From JOPF133 sp052144935 (GTDB lineage: Bacteria; Acidobacteriota; Terriglobia; Bryobacterales; Bryobacteraceae), in contig JBKQPR010000149.1 of NCBI GenBank assembly GCA_052144935.1, forward strand, positions 1-22,845: a stretch of DNA of 22,845 bases, read 5' to 3'. Below are positions 1-7,611 of this stretch, one piece after another. The notes below the pieces were generated by a model. It was not told where the DNA came from. It saw only the letters and a list, made by a program, of their open reading frames with translations, and searched no databases. Each line of letters opens with the position of its first letter. Within the stretch, counting starts at the first letter, position 1. The position numbers and the translations under genes are program-made.

Positions 1-172
1 GGAAAACAAACAACAGCTTAGATGTTTTTGGCGCTAAAGTCCAGCACTAATTTGCTCACCGTCACCGCCATCGACCCCACAGCCCTATGCCACGACCCCG
101 ATTCCCCCAAAACGGTTAGGCACCCCAATGGGACCAATGGGCCTGAGCCGCGTAGGGGCCGCGAGGCAGCGT

Positions 173-242
173 AGGGCCGCAGGGCCGTGCAGGGCCGCGC
201 AGGGCCGCGCAGGGCCGCAGGGCCGCGCAGGGCCGCAGGGCC
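173..242. repeat. GC-rich decamer tandem repeat
   Basis: About seven imperfect copies of the decamer AGGGCCGCGC (some copies shortened to AGGGCCGC) lie in this stretch, preceded by looser copies from about 153. Both strands are open here, but the translations are low-complexity (Gly-Pro-Ala-Leu-Arg repeats) and have no plausible start context. The rest of 1-369 holds no gene I can support. A TATAAG box at 327-332 could serve the downstream response regulator, but no matching -35 is visible. Confidence 0.75.
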
Positions 243-369
243 AACCACCAGGCCCGGAAGCCAGCCGCCGGGAAAATCCGGGGCATCTCCCGTTGCCCTC
301 ACTAAACTATTCAGAGATTTAGCCGATATAAGTTATTGAGAGCCGCTAGGTGGCTTTCAAGAGCGGACT

Positions 370-1008
370 GTGAATAGCGTGGCGGTGTGTGATACGGAAC
401 CGATTGCCATCGAGGGGCTGCGGAGCCTGCTGGAATCGGCGGACGGGTTGCGGGTGGTCGCAGCCGAGAGTTCTCTGGCGGAAGGCATGGCGGCCGTCGA
501 GGAGCTGCGGCCCTCCGTCCTGGTCCTCGATAAGTCCTTCGGGATGCAGGCCGTGATGGACTGGCTGAAGAGGCTGCGCGGCGCCAGTTTCCGCACGGCC
601 GTAGTGATCTGGAGCCGCTTGATTACCGAATCCGAGGCGCTGCGCTTTCTGCAGGCGGGCGCCGCGGGGGTGGTCCGCAAGACCGCCTCTCTCGAAACCC
701 TGCTGAGCTGCCTCGACACGGTGATCTCCGGGGCCACCTGGATGGAGGAGGAGATGCTTGCCGAGAACGACGGCGCCATCCGCCATCTCCGGTCTCCGCT
801 CACCGCCCGCGAGCTGCAGGTGATGGAACTGGTGGAACGGGGCCTCAAGAACAAGGATATTGCCACAGAGTTGGGCATCCGCACCGGTACGGTCAAGATC
901 CACCTCAAGCACATTTTCGAAAAGACCGGCATCCGCGGCCGGTACGGGCTGGCCCTGTCCGGACTGAAAGAGAAAGGGCTGCTTGCGTCGACGCCCGTAG
1001 CCATGTAA
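370..1008 (+). CDS. LuxR/NarL-family response regulator
   Basis: This 212-aa protein has the two-domain layout of NarL/FixJ response regulators, which are cytoplasmic DNA-binding transcription factors controlled by phosphorylation. The receiver spans about residues 3-120, with the likely phospho-acceptor Asp54 (VLVLDKS) and the conserved Lys104 (VVRKTA). The usual acidic pair near residue 8 is reduced to Asp8-Thr9-Glu10, so Mg2+ binding may be altered. The LuxR-type helix-turn-helix is at about 143-200 (LTARELQVMELV, then KDIATELGI and TVKIHLKHIFEKTGI). The start is GTG 370, the first start that gives a full receiver. The Shine-Dalgarno is weak. No histidine kinase gene adjoins it. It converges on the pseudokinase gene, 77 bp away. 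The family call is firm; the target genes and signal are unknown. Confidence 0.9.
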   Translation: MNSVAVCDTEPIAIEGLRSLLESADGLRVVAAESSLAEGMAAVEELRPSVLVLDKSFGMQAVMDWLKRLRGASFRTAVVIWSRLITESEALRFLQAGAAGVVRKTASLETLLSCLDTVISGATWMEEEMLAENDGAIRHLRSPLTARELQVMELVERGLKNKDIATELGIRTGTVKIHLKHIFEKTGIRGRYGLALSGLKEKGLLASTPVAM

Positions 1009-1085
1009 AAGGGAACGGGGGGGGCCGGAAAGCCGCGCCGGAAAAGCGTCCCCTGGTGGGGACCGCAGCCAGGAATGGCTGCCAC

Positions 1086-3674
1086 TCAGTCTTTGAGCTT
1101 CTCGGTCCAGTTCGAGACCACGTTGATCTTTGAAGAGTTGGAGAACTCGTGCGGCAGGTTGAACAGGAAATGCTGCCCGTCGCTGGAAACGTCGTACCAG
1201 TTCCACGCTTTGGGAATAGGCCGCGTCTCGAACAACATCTGAGGCGGACCGAATTCCAAAGCGGAGTCGGCGGCCCGAACCGGCACCGACATCATCCGGC
1301 CGGAAGCGGTCAGAAGGAAAAGCTCCGTGCCGTCGCCGCGCCAGCGAGGCAGGCCGCCGCCTGCTTGAGAGACCCGGTAGCGCTTCTTGATGCCGGAAGC
1401 CAGTCCCTCGAAGGACTGCACGTACACCTCCGTGCGGCCGGTTTCGCCGGATTGGTAAGCCAGCCATTTTCCGTTCGGGGAGAGGGACCCGGAATGCTCC
1501 TCGGCTACGGTCTCCACCACCGGCCCGGCGCGGTGGTCGGTGAAAGAATAGGCCCAGATGTCGTGTCCGGTTCCCAGGTCCTCCGAATCGAAAATCAGCC
1601 AGCGGCCATCGCGGCTCCAATCGGTCGGCTTTTTCCTGAAGGGACTCCTGAAAACGAGTGTGGTCTTTCCTCCCGCCAGTTGCATCACGAAGATGCCGGA
1701 ATTGAACGGCTCGCCGCCGGCGGGAAGAGCCGGGCTGGCTGGAGGAGCTTCGGAAAAGGCTATCCAGCCTCCGTCGGGACTCCACACGGGATTGATTCCA
1801 TCGACCAGGGGCGCTTCGTTCAGCGGCATGATCGCTCCGTCGTTCCGGATGAAAGTGAGGCCGGCCTGCTCAGTGGCGGGGATAATCGATTGGCGAGCCA
1901 CCACGGCGCGCCGGCCATCCGGGGAGATTCGCGGGGGCCCCCACTCGGCCGGCTCGGGGGCCACTGCCGTGAATTTGCCGGAGCGGTCGATCCACACCAT
2001 CTGGCGTGTCGGGCGGCCCACCTCCTGATAAACCAGGATGGATGTGTTGGAGACCGAAACGGGCGCCAGGGACAGGCTGGCGATCGAGCCGATGTCCTCG
2101 GCCAGGGTGACGGGATCTCCCTGCAGAGCCAGCTTGGAAGCGTTGAAGCCTTGGCCCATCAGGTTCCGATCGCGCATGAACAGCAGATATCCGTGCTTGC
2201 GCGAATCGGTTTCCGGCAGGCCGGCATAAATGCCATTGGTTGCGGTGGCCAGCACGCGGGTATAGTCCTTCGAGTCGAGCGAGCCGCTGTAGACGCCGGT
2301 CGAGTCCTGCGCGTTGGTCAGTACGAAGAAGAGAAAGTGCTTGGCATCGGGAAGGAATTGCGGCCACAGGAAAGAGAACTCGGATTCCTCCGGTTTGGGC
2401 TTGAGCACCGGTTCCCGCTTGCCGCCCGCGGAAGGAACTTTGAACAGGCCGTCCGCCAAATTAGGCGCGAACAGGATGGTGCCATCGTTGTTCCACGCGC
2501 CGCCGCCCGGACTCGAGTCCGAATCGCAGATCTTCTGCACATTCCACTTGTCGATCTGTACTTTCTTCAGGTCGTGGCCCGCGAAGAAGGCGATGTACTG
2601 GCTGTCGGGAGACCAGAACGGCGCGCTGCCACCCTCGGTTCCCGGGATGGGGATGGCGCGCGGGGCGTCCAATGGCCGCAGCCAGAGCATTCTCTGTCCG
2701 TCGGGCCCCACTGCGGAGATCGCTAGATACCTGCCGTTGGGCGATACCACCGGACTGCCGGGATAGGTGGTATTCTCGGGCGGGTTGACGGCGAAGCGCA
2801 GCACCGGCTCCACGCGGGGCCGGTTCAAGATCAGCACAGCGGCGATCGCGCTCGCGGCCAGGAGTAACACCGCGCCGGCTACGGCCCAGAAGCGGATGCC
2901 GAGACGGAAGCTCATCGCGGGCCGCCCCTCGCTCGGGTGGCCGGGCCTGGAGTAGGACCGTTGCGCCCCGGAATCCGGAGCAGGCGATTCGGACCGTGAA
3001 GGGAGGCCGGTTTCCACCTGGGGAGCGATGCTCACCGATCGGGAGGGCTGGAAGTCGCGAGGCAGCGGGCGGCGCAATCCGAGGCGGGCGAGTTTCAGCT
3101 CGATCACCGCATTCTGAATGCGCTGGCGGCGCGCGTTCGGGTCTTTCTCCAGGCATCCGGCGATGACCCCTTGCATTGCGGCGCAGGCCGGTGCCTGCGG
3201 CATCAGCGCGGCCGGAGGCTCTTCCAGAATGGCGCGATCCAGCTCGGTGCCTTCGCCGGGGAACGCCCGCCGGCCGCACGCCATGGCGTAAAGAAGCGCG
3301 CCAAAGGCAAAGATATCGCTGCGCCAATCGGGACCGTCGCCGCGTACCTGCTCGGGCGAGCGGTAAGGCGCGCCGCGCTCGTCGGGAACGGCGGGCGCCG
3401 CCAGAATGTGGACGCCCGTGCCGCTAATCCCCACCGTGAAAGGCGAAAGGCTGCCATGCACCATGCCACGGGCGTGGACGCGGTTCAAAATGGAGCCGAT
3501 TTCGATGCCAAGCCGTAGGGCATCTTCGGGTGAAATGGAACCAGCCGCGATCCGGGTGGCAAGCAATTCGCCTTCAACCGGCTCCTTGGTTAAATAGTCC
3601 CGTCGGGTTTCGCCTGCTCCGGTCACGGGTCCGCGAGCTCCAGGGGCCAACCCGTTCGTGCCACGGGCAGCCAT
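1086..3674 (-). CDS. Membrane pseudokinase fused to TolB/PD40-type beta-propeller
   Basis: This 862-aa protein has the architecture of acidobacterial Ser/Thr kinase-propeller proteins, but the kinase part is degenerate. The protein begins near the hinge (DYLTKEPVEGE, about residues 26-36), so the Gly-rich loop and the ATP-binding lysine of the N-lobe are absent. The catalytic HRDLKPxN is replaced by HGSLSPFT (residues 73-80), and no DFG follows. C-lobe structural motifs remain: YRSPEQV (104-110), DWRSDIFAFGALLYAMACGRRAF (about 116-138) and CLEKDPNARR. A transmembrane helix lies at about 262-283. The remainder carries repeated SPDG-type propeller blades (SPNGRYLAIS, SPDSQYIAFF, SPDGRRAVVA, SPDGGWIAFS, SPNGKWLAYQS). 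Upstream sequence in all minus-strand frames contains no missing N-lobe. It is probably a sensor or scaffold without phosphotransfer; that role is inferred. Confidence 0.9.
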   Translation of the reverse strand: MAARGTNGLAPGARGPVTGAGETRRDYLTKEPVEGELLATRIAAGSISPEDALRLGIEIGSILNRVHARGMVHGSLSPFTVGISGTGVHILAAPAVPDERGAPYRSPEQVRGDGPDWRSDIFAFGALLYAMACGRRAFPGEGTELDRAILEEPPAALMPQAPACAAMQGVIAGCLEKDPNARRQRIQNAVIELKLARLGLRRPLPRDFQPSRSVSIAPQVETGLPSRSESPAPDSGAQRSYSRPGHPSEGRPAMSFRLGIRFWAVAGAVLLLAASAIAAVLILNRPRVEPVLRFAVNPPENTTYPGSPVVSPNGRYLAISAVGPDGQRMLWLRPLDAPRAIPIPGTEGGSAPFWSPDSQYIAFFAGHDLKKVQIDKWNVQKICDSDSSPGGGAWNNDGTILFAPNLADGLFKVPSAGGKREPVLKPKPEESEFSFLWPQFLPDAKHFLFFVLTNAQDSTGVYSGSLDSKDYTRVLATATNGIYAGLPETDSRKHGYLLFMRDRNLMGQGFNASKLALQGDPVTLAEDIGSIASLSLAPVSVSNTSILVYQEVGRPTRQMVWIDRSGKFTAVAPEPAEWGPPRISPDGRRAVVARQSIIPATEQAGLTFIRNDGAIMPLNEAPLVDGINPVWSPDGGWIAFSEAPPASPALPAGGEPFNSGIFVMQLAGGKTTLVFRSPFRKKPTDWSRDGRWLIFDSEDLGTGHDIWAYSFTDHRAGPVVETVAEEHSGSLSPNGKWLAYQSGETGRTEVYVQSFEGLASGIKKRYRVSQAGGGLPRWRGDGTELFLLTASGRMMSVPVRAADSALEFGPPQMLFETRPIPKAWNWYDVSSDGQHFLFNLPHEFSNSSKINVVSNWTEKLKD

Positions 3675-3684
3675 CCTGTTGTAA

Positions 3685-3713
3685 ATTCTACTCTTCCGTG
3701 TATGGATTCACAA
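3685..3713 (-). promoter_or_regulatory. Candidate sigma70-type promoter of the pseudokinase gene
   Basis: On the minus strand a TTGTGA box (3713-3708) and a TAGAAT box (3690-3685) are separated by 17 bp, and they lie just upstream of ATG 3674. Transcription would start near 3678, leaving only about 4 nt of leader, so the mRNA may be almost leaderless. The remaining part of 3675-4085 holds no gene I can support; its open frames lack family features. Confidence 0.45.
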
Positions 3714-4085
3714 CCGCATCGGGGCGTCCGGCAGGAACTTCGCACGGTCACCATGGAGTGTGGCCCGACGTAATGCTCGACCTGCCGGAAGAACCTACTC
3801 GGGAGCTCGTGGCCGCCTCGGCACGACGCTCGGCGTCCGCTCACTGACAAGCCCCTTGTGGGCGCGGAGTGCGGAGCGCTGTTCGCGCTCAGGCCACTGT
3901 GAGCTGAGGCGGGGATAAGGGATGCCGCACTTTTCCCTGCGGTTGTCTCCAGTCTGAAAGCGGCATAGGCCAACTCAGCCAAGTTTAGGCGCTGATCAAC
4001 ACGTGGATAGAGAATGGCTGATGGGGCACTCGGAAAAGAGCGGCTTCCCGCGCGGGCGCTCCCGGTGCGCCAACTAATCAAGGAC

Positions 4086-4844
4086 TTACCCCTTCACCGC
4101 CACAAAGAACGTGCGGCCTTCGCCCAGATCGCCGGCCATGCCGAGATCGCCGGCGTCGTAGCAGCACACCTCCCCAAAACCGGCCCGATCCAGCGCTCCG
4201 CCGATCTCCTCGGGCGTGTAACAGCGCTCCTCAATGGTCTCGTCCGACCGGCGCCAGACGCCCTCCGTCAGCCGGAACATGGTGATGGTGCAGCGCGCCA
4301 GACGGCTGCGGAAATCGTAGCCCGATCCGGTAATGGTCAGCACGTGATCGTCCCGCACCAGCGCAAAGGACTCGCCCCAGTGCGTCTGGTAAGCGTCTTC
4401 CAGCAGCATGTCGAAAGCGAACGGAGCCCCCGGCCGCAGGCTGGCGGCGGTGTGGCGAAGCGCCGCCTCCAGATCCTCACGGGCCAGGATGTGGTTGAGG
4501 CTGTCGAAGGTGCACACCGCGGCGTCGAAGGGGCCCGGCAACCGGCAGAGCGCCGCGTCGCCTACGTGGAACTCCGCCGCGGGCACATTCCGGCGCGCAA
4601 ATTCCACCATCCGCGGCGAGGCGTCGACACCCGTCACCCGGTAGCCCGCGGCGGCCAGCAGGCCCGCCAGATATCCGGTTCCGCAGCACACGTCCAGGAT
4701 GTGCGCTCCGGGTCCCTCTCCTCGGTGCCCTCGGGGCCCCAGTCGCTCCAGCCAGATGCGCTCCAGGATGGGGAAGGCCAGGCTGTGAAATTCCTCGTTC
4801 CAGTAGCGGTCGTAGAACCACGCGAAATCGTCGTAGGGCGCCAT
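4086..4844 (-). CDS. Class I SAM-dependent methyltransferase
   Basis: This 252-aa cytoplasmic protein has a Rossmann-fold methyltransferase domain. Motif I is HILDVCCGTGY (residues 48-58). The acidic residue that normally contacts the SAM ribose is Asp74 in VTGVDASPRMVEFARRN. Motif II-like sequence follows at GPFDAAVCTFDSLNHI, and the post-II segment is LRPGAPFAFDM. The N-terminus (YDDFAWFYDRYWNEEF) is the usual lead-in for UbiE/YcgJ-like methyltransferases that act on small molecules. The substrate cannot be read from the sequence. The gene diverges from the cyclophilin gene with only about 41 bp between starts. No Shine-Dalgarno precedes the ATG. Confidence 0.88.
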   Translation of the reverse strand: MAPYDDFAWFYDRYWNEEFHSLAFPILERIWLERLGPRGHRGEGPGAHILDVCCGTGYLAGLLAAAGYRVTGVDASPRMVEFARRNVPAAEFHVGDAALCRLPGPFDAAVCTFDSLNHILAREDLEAALRHTAASLRPGAPFAFDMLLEDAYQTHWGESFALVRDDHVLTITGSGYDFRSRLARCTITMFRLTEGVWRRSDETIEERCYTPEEIGGALDRAGFGEVCCYDAGDLGMAGDLGEGRTFFVAVKG

Positions 4845-4885
4845 GCACGTTGCGGCTGTCTTCAGAATGGCATACTGTATGGACG

Positions 4886-5554
4886 ATGCGCGGAATCTGC
4901 GGAACCCTGTTGTCGGCGGCGGCCTGCCTGGCGCTAGCCGCCTGTTCGTCGCCGAACGAAGCCAAAAAAGAAGAGCCGCCTCCCAAGAAGGAGGAGCCCA
5001 AGGCCGCCATACCGGAGAAGGCTCCGGACGTCTTCAAGGTGGACCTGGACACTTCCAAAGGCCTGGTGGTGGTGGAGGTGCATCGCGACTGGGCGCCCAT
5101 CGGCGTGGACCATTTCTATACCCTGGTGAAGCTCGGCTTCTACGATGGCGACCGCTTCTTCCGCTACGTGCGCAATTTCATCGTGCAGTTCGGCATCAAC
5201 GGCGATCCCAAAACCAACCGCGTGTGGGCGAACGCCAACCTGCGCGACGATCCGGTGAAACACCACAACGTGCGCGGCACCTTGGTCTACGCCACGGCGG
5301 GGGCGAACACGCGCTCCACGCAGTTGTTCATCAACCTGCGTAACAACACCAGCTCGCTCGATTCGCAAGGCTTCGATCCCTTCGGCACGGTGGTGACCGG
5401 GATGGACGTGGTAGATCGCCTGTACAGCGGTTACGGCGAGATGGCGCCCGATGGCGAAGGCCCGGACACCGGGAAGCTCGAAACGCAGGGCAACGATTAT
5501 CTGATGAACCATTTCCCGCGGCTGGACTTCATTAAGAAGGCCACTGTGGAGTGA
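4886..5554 (+). CDS. Cyclophilin-type peptidyl-prolyl isomerase, lipoprotein
   Basis: This 222-aa protein would catalyse cis-trans isomerisation of proline bonds outside the cytoplasmic membrane. It starts with a lipoprotein signal (MRGICGTLLSAAACLALAAC) whose lipobox LAAC is followed by a charged Lys/Glu/Pro linker (KKEEPPPKKEEPK). The cyclophilin domain then runs to the C-terminus, with the catalytic-region motif FFRYVRNFIVQFGINGDP, the binding motif STQLFINLRNN, and FDPFGTVVTGMDVVDRL. ATG 4886 is preferred over an in-frame TTG at 4850 because it places the Arg and hydrophobic core of the signal at the N-terminus. A possible promoter (TTGCGG 4850-4855, TACTGT 4873-4878) would start transcription almost at the ATG. 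Confidence 0.9.
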   Translation: MRGICGTLLSAAACLALAACSSPNEAKKEEPPPKKEEPKAAIPEKAPDVFKVDLDTSKGLVVVEVHRDWAPIGVDHFYTLVKLGFYDGDRFFRYVRNFIVQFGINGDPKTNRVWANANLRDDPVKHHNVRGTLVYATAGANTRSTQLFINLRNNTSSLDSQGFDPFGTVVTGMDVVDRLYSGYGEMAPDGEGPDTGKLETQGNDYLMNHFPRLDFIKKATVE

Positions 5555-5660
5555 TATAGTGTAGGAGAACCCCGACGAGAAGGGGACCAGGAAGTTATCC
5601 ATACAGGGTCAAACCTGAACGACGTGGCCCGGCGGGAGCACTGCTTCCGCCGGGTTTTTC
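5555..5660 (+). ncRNA. Candidate small RNA with its own promoter and terminator
   Basis: Directly at the stop of the cyclophilin gene there is a TATAGT box (5555-5560), with TTAAGA at 5532-5537 and a 17-bp spacer. The predicted transcript of about 95 nt would contain a CCCC-GACGAGAA-GGGG hairpin near its 5' end and finish at a strong intrinsic terminator. It matches no RNA family I know; SRP RNA and riboswitch motifs were looked for and not found. It could equally be the untranslated 3' end of the cyclophilin mRNA. The promoter match is modest. Confidence 0.3.
5628..5659 (+). terminator. Rho-independent terminator
   Basis: The stem CCCGGCGG (5628-5635) pairs perfectly with CCGCCGGG (5647-5654) and is followed at once by five T residues (5655-5659). 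Inner bases AGCA/TGCT extend the symmetry. It would end the cyclophilin transcript or the candidate small RNA. Confidence 0.85.
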
Positions 5661-5701
5661 GTAGCGCGGCAATCGGCGGCTAAGCGGGAGGATGCGGGCA
5701 C

Positions 5702-5917
5702 GTGACAACCAAGGAGCACCTGGAAAGGCACGACCGCCAGATTGCGGCTATCCGCGACCTGGTGCAGCAAGGCATGCGTTTAGTGCTGGAAACGCGCAAG
5801 GACATCCGGTCGCTGACCGCCGCTCAGAAACGTACCGACGCCAGCCTCAGAGCGTTCATCGACGGCATGCGGGGCGGCGGCAATGGCCACGCAAAGGGTA
5901 AGGTAGACCTGCGATGA
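5702..5917 (+). CDS. Small helical hypothetical protein
   Basis: A 71-aa protein starting at GTG 5702, with a GGGAGG Shine-Dalgarno at about 5684-5690. Residues 5-55 (HLERHDRQIAAIRDLVQQGMRLVLETRKDIRSLTAAQKRTDASLRAFIDGM) are strongly amphipathic and probably form a coiled coil. The tail is Gly-rich and basic. No enzyme motif or membrane segment is visible. The alternative frame from ATG 5692 yields an unstructured Pro/Arg-rich translation and is less likely. It resembles short coiled-coil proteins often seen singly in acidobacterial genomes, but I cannot name its function. Confidence 0.6.
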   Translation: MTTKEHLERHDRQIAAIRDLVQQGMRLVLETRKDIRSLTAAQKRTDASLRAFIDGMRGGGNGHAKGKVDLR

Positions 5918-5955
5918 AGGCGGGTCAGGCGCGGTAAAACTCCACGAACGCCGCC

Positions 5956-6035
5956 ATGCCCATTTGGACAAATCCTCCAAAAATAACCCGCTTTATTTCA
6001 ATAGTTTGCAAAGGCTTCTTGTCCATTTGGACAAA
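5956..6035. promoter_or_regulatory. Two operator-like palindromic sites
   Basis: A perfect dyad TTGTCC-ATTT-GGACAA lies at 6019-6034. A second copy with one intact half (TGCCC-ATTT-GGACAA) lies at 5957-5971, about 63 bp upstream. Both share CCATTTGGACAAA. They sit in the 280-bp gap before the small membrane protein. They could bind a dimeric regulator or be remnants of a repeated element. The remainder of 5918-6197 has no convincing gene. Confidence 0.4.
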
Positions 6036-6197
6036 ATTCGCGAGTCGGGCGCCGGCATTCCACATCGGCGGGGAACGGGGAGGCGGTGCGGGAGCGGGTG
6101 GCGGCGCTGACTCGCCAATGGGCTCTGCGATCCGCCAGTGGTGTGATTGCCACCGTTGGCAGGTCAACTGCTGACACCCTTTATAGAGGTGATCACG

Positions 6198-6500
6198 ATG
6201 CCCTTTATCTATCTTTTGGTGGCGCTTACTGTTGTGGGAATCGTTGCGAGGGTCATCAATCGTGACATTCCGATGGCGGAAAACATCAAGACGATTCTAA
6301 ACGTCGTGTTGGCGCTGATGGTTGTGGGAATGGCCTTGTGGCTCATCGACACTTACGTTCCGATGGCGGGAAGCATCAAGGCGATTCTGAACCTGGTTGT
6401 GGTGCTCGCAACGTGCGTCGGAGTTCTCCAGGCAGTCGGTCTATGGAGCGGGGTGGTCCGGCTGTGGAGCGGCTTCACAAGCCACCGGCTCCCCCACTGA
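6198..6500 (+). CDS. Small membrane protein with internal duplication (Thivi_2564-like)
   Basis: This 100-aa integral membrane protein has three hydrophobic segments (about residues 2-20, 32-50 and 62-83). ATG 6198 is chosen because a GAGGTG Shine-Dalgarno (about 6186-6191) stands 6-7 nt upstream; an upstream in-frame start adds only non-membrane residues. The first two thirds are a tandem duplication of about 30 residues: VVGIVARVINRDIPMAENIK is followed by VVGMALWLIDTYVPMAGSIK, and ILNVVLAL by ILNLVVVL. The unit (hydrophobic helix, W/N-x-x-I/V-PM, charged turn, ILNxVV) resembles the small Thivi_2564-type membrane proteins, which normally carry one unit. The function of that family is unknown to me. 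The gene converges on the epimerase gene 10 bp downstream. Confidence 0.75.
   Translation: MPFIYLLVALTVVGIVARVINRDIPMAENIKTILNVVLALMVVGMALWLIDTYVPMAGSIKAILNLVVVLATCVGVLQAVGLWSGVVRLWSGFTSHRLPH
6222..6401 (+). repeat. In-frame tandem duplication, 90-bp unit
   Basis: The stretches 6222-6311 and 6312-6401 are direct repeats offset by exactly 90 bp. Matching landmarks are GTTGTGGGAA at 6231 and 6321, TTCCGATGGCGG, and CATCAAG-CGATTCT. The unit encodes one membrane helix plus a PM-containing turn of the small membrane protein. Confidence 0.75.
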
Positions 6501-6510
6501 TGGCCTACCC

Positions 6511-7461
6511 CTACCTCCGCATCCACTCCAAGGTCCTGCGAATCCCCTGGTCGTAAGGCGTCTTCCGCACCGTGCCCAGCCTGGCCTGCAGTTTGCTGTC
6601 GTCCAGGATCACGGGGGTCTCTTCCAGGTAGAGCATCTCCACCAGCTCGCGCATGACCGGATTGAACCAGCCCATCACCTTCAGCAGGCCGCGGCCCACC
6701 GTGCGGTACATGGGCGAACGGCCCGTGGCGCGGTACACGCGGGTGATGAAATCGAGCGAGTTGATCTCGCCCGGCCCGCCGAAGTTCCAGGCCTCGCCGT
6801 AGCAGTCCGCGCGCTCCGCCAGGTCCGCAATCACAGCGCCCGTATCCGGCACAAACACGAATTCGTGCGGCGCGTTCACGGGGCCCACCCAGTTGGCGGT
6901 CTTGCCGGCCAGCGCGGCGCGGAAAATCGGATTGGCCAGGCTGTTGTCGGCGTCCGGCCCGTAGAAATCGGGCAGCCGCACAATCAGGCCGGCGATCCGG
7001 CCCTGCTTGTGCGCGTCCAGCAGCAGGTCTTCCTGCTCCTTGCGGTGTTGGCCCTTGCGAGTCTCGGGCATGCGCGGATGGTTTTCGGCCACCCGTGAGG
7101 TCCGCGGCACGCCATAGCTGTATACGTTCGAAACCAGCACGAGGCGCGCCGTCTGCATGGCGATGGCGGCATCCAGGGCGGTGCGCATCATCGCCGGGTG
7201 CAAGTGAAAGGACGGATACGGAACACCCACCGCGTGGACGATCGTATCCACGCCGCGCGCGGCGGCGCTGGCCGAGCGCAGATCGGCCACATCGGCTTCG
7301 AAGATCTCGGCGTGCTCCATCGAGCCGAAGGCGGACTCCAGCCGCGCGCGGTGGCGGCCCACTACGCGGAAGGGGATCCCGCGCCGGTTGAACTCGGCGG
7401 CCACTTGCGGGCCGATGGCTCCCGCCGCGCCGAAAATGGCTGCCTTTTGAATGAGCGGCAT
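6511..7461 (-). CDS. NAD-dependent epimerase/dehydratase family protein
   Basis: A 316-aa Rossmann-fold protein of the extended or atypical SDR superfamily, probably cytoplasmic. The nucleotide-binding motif GAAGAIG is near the N-terminus, with the next strand ending in VVGRHR. VDTIVHAVGVPYP and RLVLVSNVYSYG follow, and the substrate-side segments are IVRLPDFYGP and NFGGPGE. The canonical YxxxK catalytic pair is not intact: at the expected place is KGQHRKEQED, which keeps a lysine but lacks the tyrosine. The enzyme may therefore be redox-atypical or use another base. ATG 7461 is chosen because it places the Gly motif at the normal distance; an in-frame ATG at 7488 would add nine residues. The substrate is unknown. 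Confidence 0.87.
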   Translation of the reverse strand: MPLIQKAAIFGAAGAIGPQVAAEFNRRGIPFRVVGRHRARLESAFGSMEHAEIFEADVADLRSASAAARGVDTIVHAVGVPYPSFHLHPAMMRTALDAAIAMQTARLVLVSNVYSYGVPRTSRVAENHPRMPETRKGQHRKEQEDLLLDAHKQGRIAGLIVRLPDFYGPDADNSLANPIFRAALAGKTANWVGPVNAPHEFVFVPDTGAVIADLAERADCYGEAWNFGGPGEINSLDFITRVYRATGRSPMYRTVGRGLLKVMGWFNPVMRELVEMLYLEETPVILDDSKLQARLGTVRKTPYDQGIRRTLEWMRR

Positions 7462-7611
7462 TTTGAGGACAGTATAAAGCAATGCCATCGAGCCGTGTGG
7501 CGCGCCCGGAGAGATCCGGAGAGATCCGCGGGTAGTGGGGCCGGCTTGACCCCGCGCCGGATGGATCGCGAAGACAGCGGACGCTCAGTGGTTTCGAAGG
7601 ACGGCAAGACG

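Noticed and set aside
346..1785. 479-aa minus-strand frame antisense to the response regulator
   Set aside because: Arg/Pro/Gly-rich with no motif, opposite a clear two-domain regulator and overlapping the kinase gene; a high-GC shadow.
3675..4085. Missing N-lobe of the pseudokinase or a small gene in this gap
   Set aside because: All frames were read for a Gly loop, VAIK or other family motif; none was found, and the open frames look random.
5566..5660. SRP RNA or TPP-like riboswitch
   Set aside because: GGTCAAACCTG looked suggestive, but the SRP symmetric loop (GGAAG...AGCAG) and the riboswitch core pairs are absent.
5925..6167. 80-aa minus-strand frame before the small membrane protein
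   Set aside because: The FVQM repeats in it are just the palindromic CATTTGGACAAA sites read backwards, and the N-terminal half is a Pro/Ala run.
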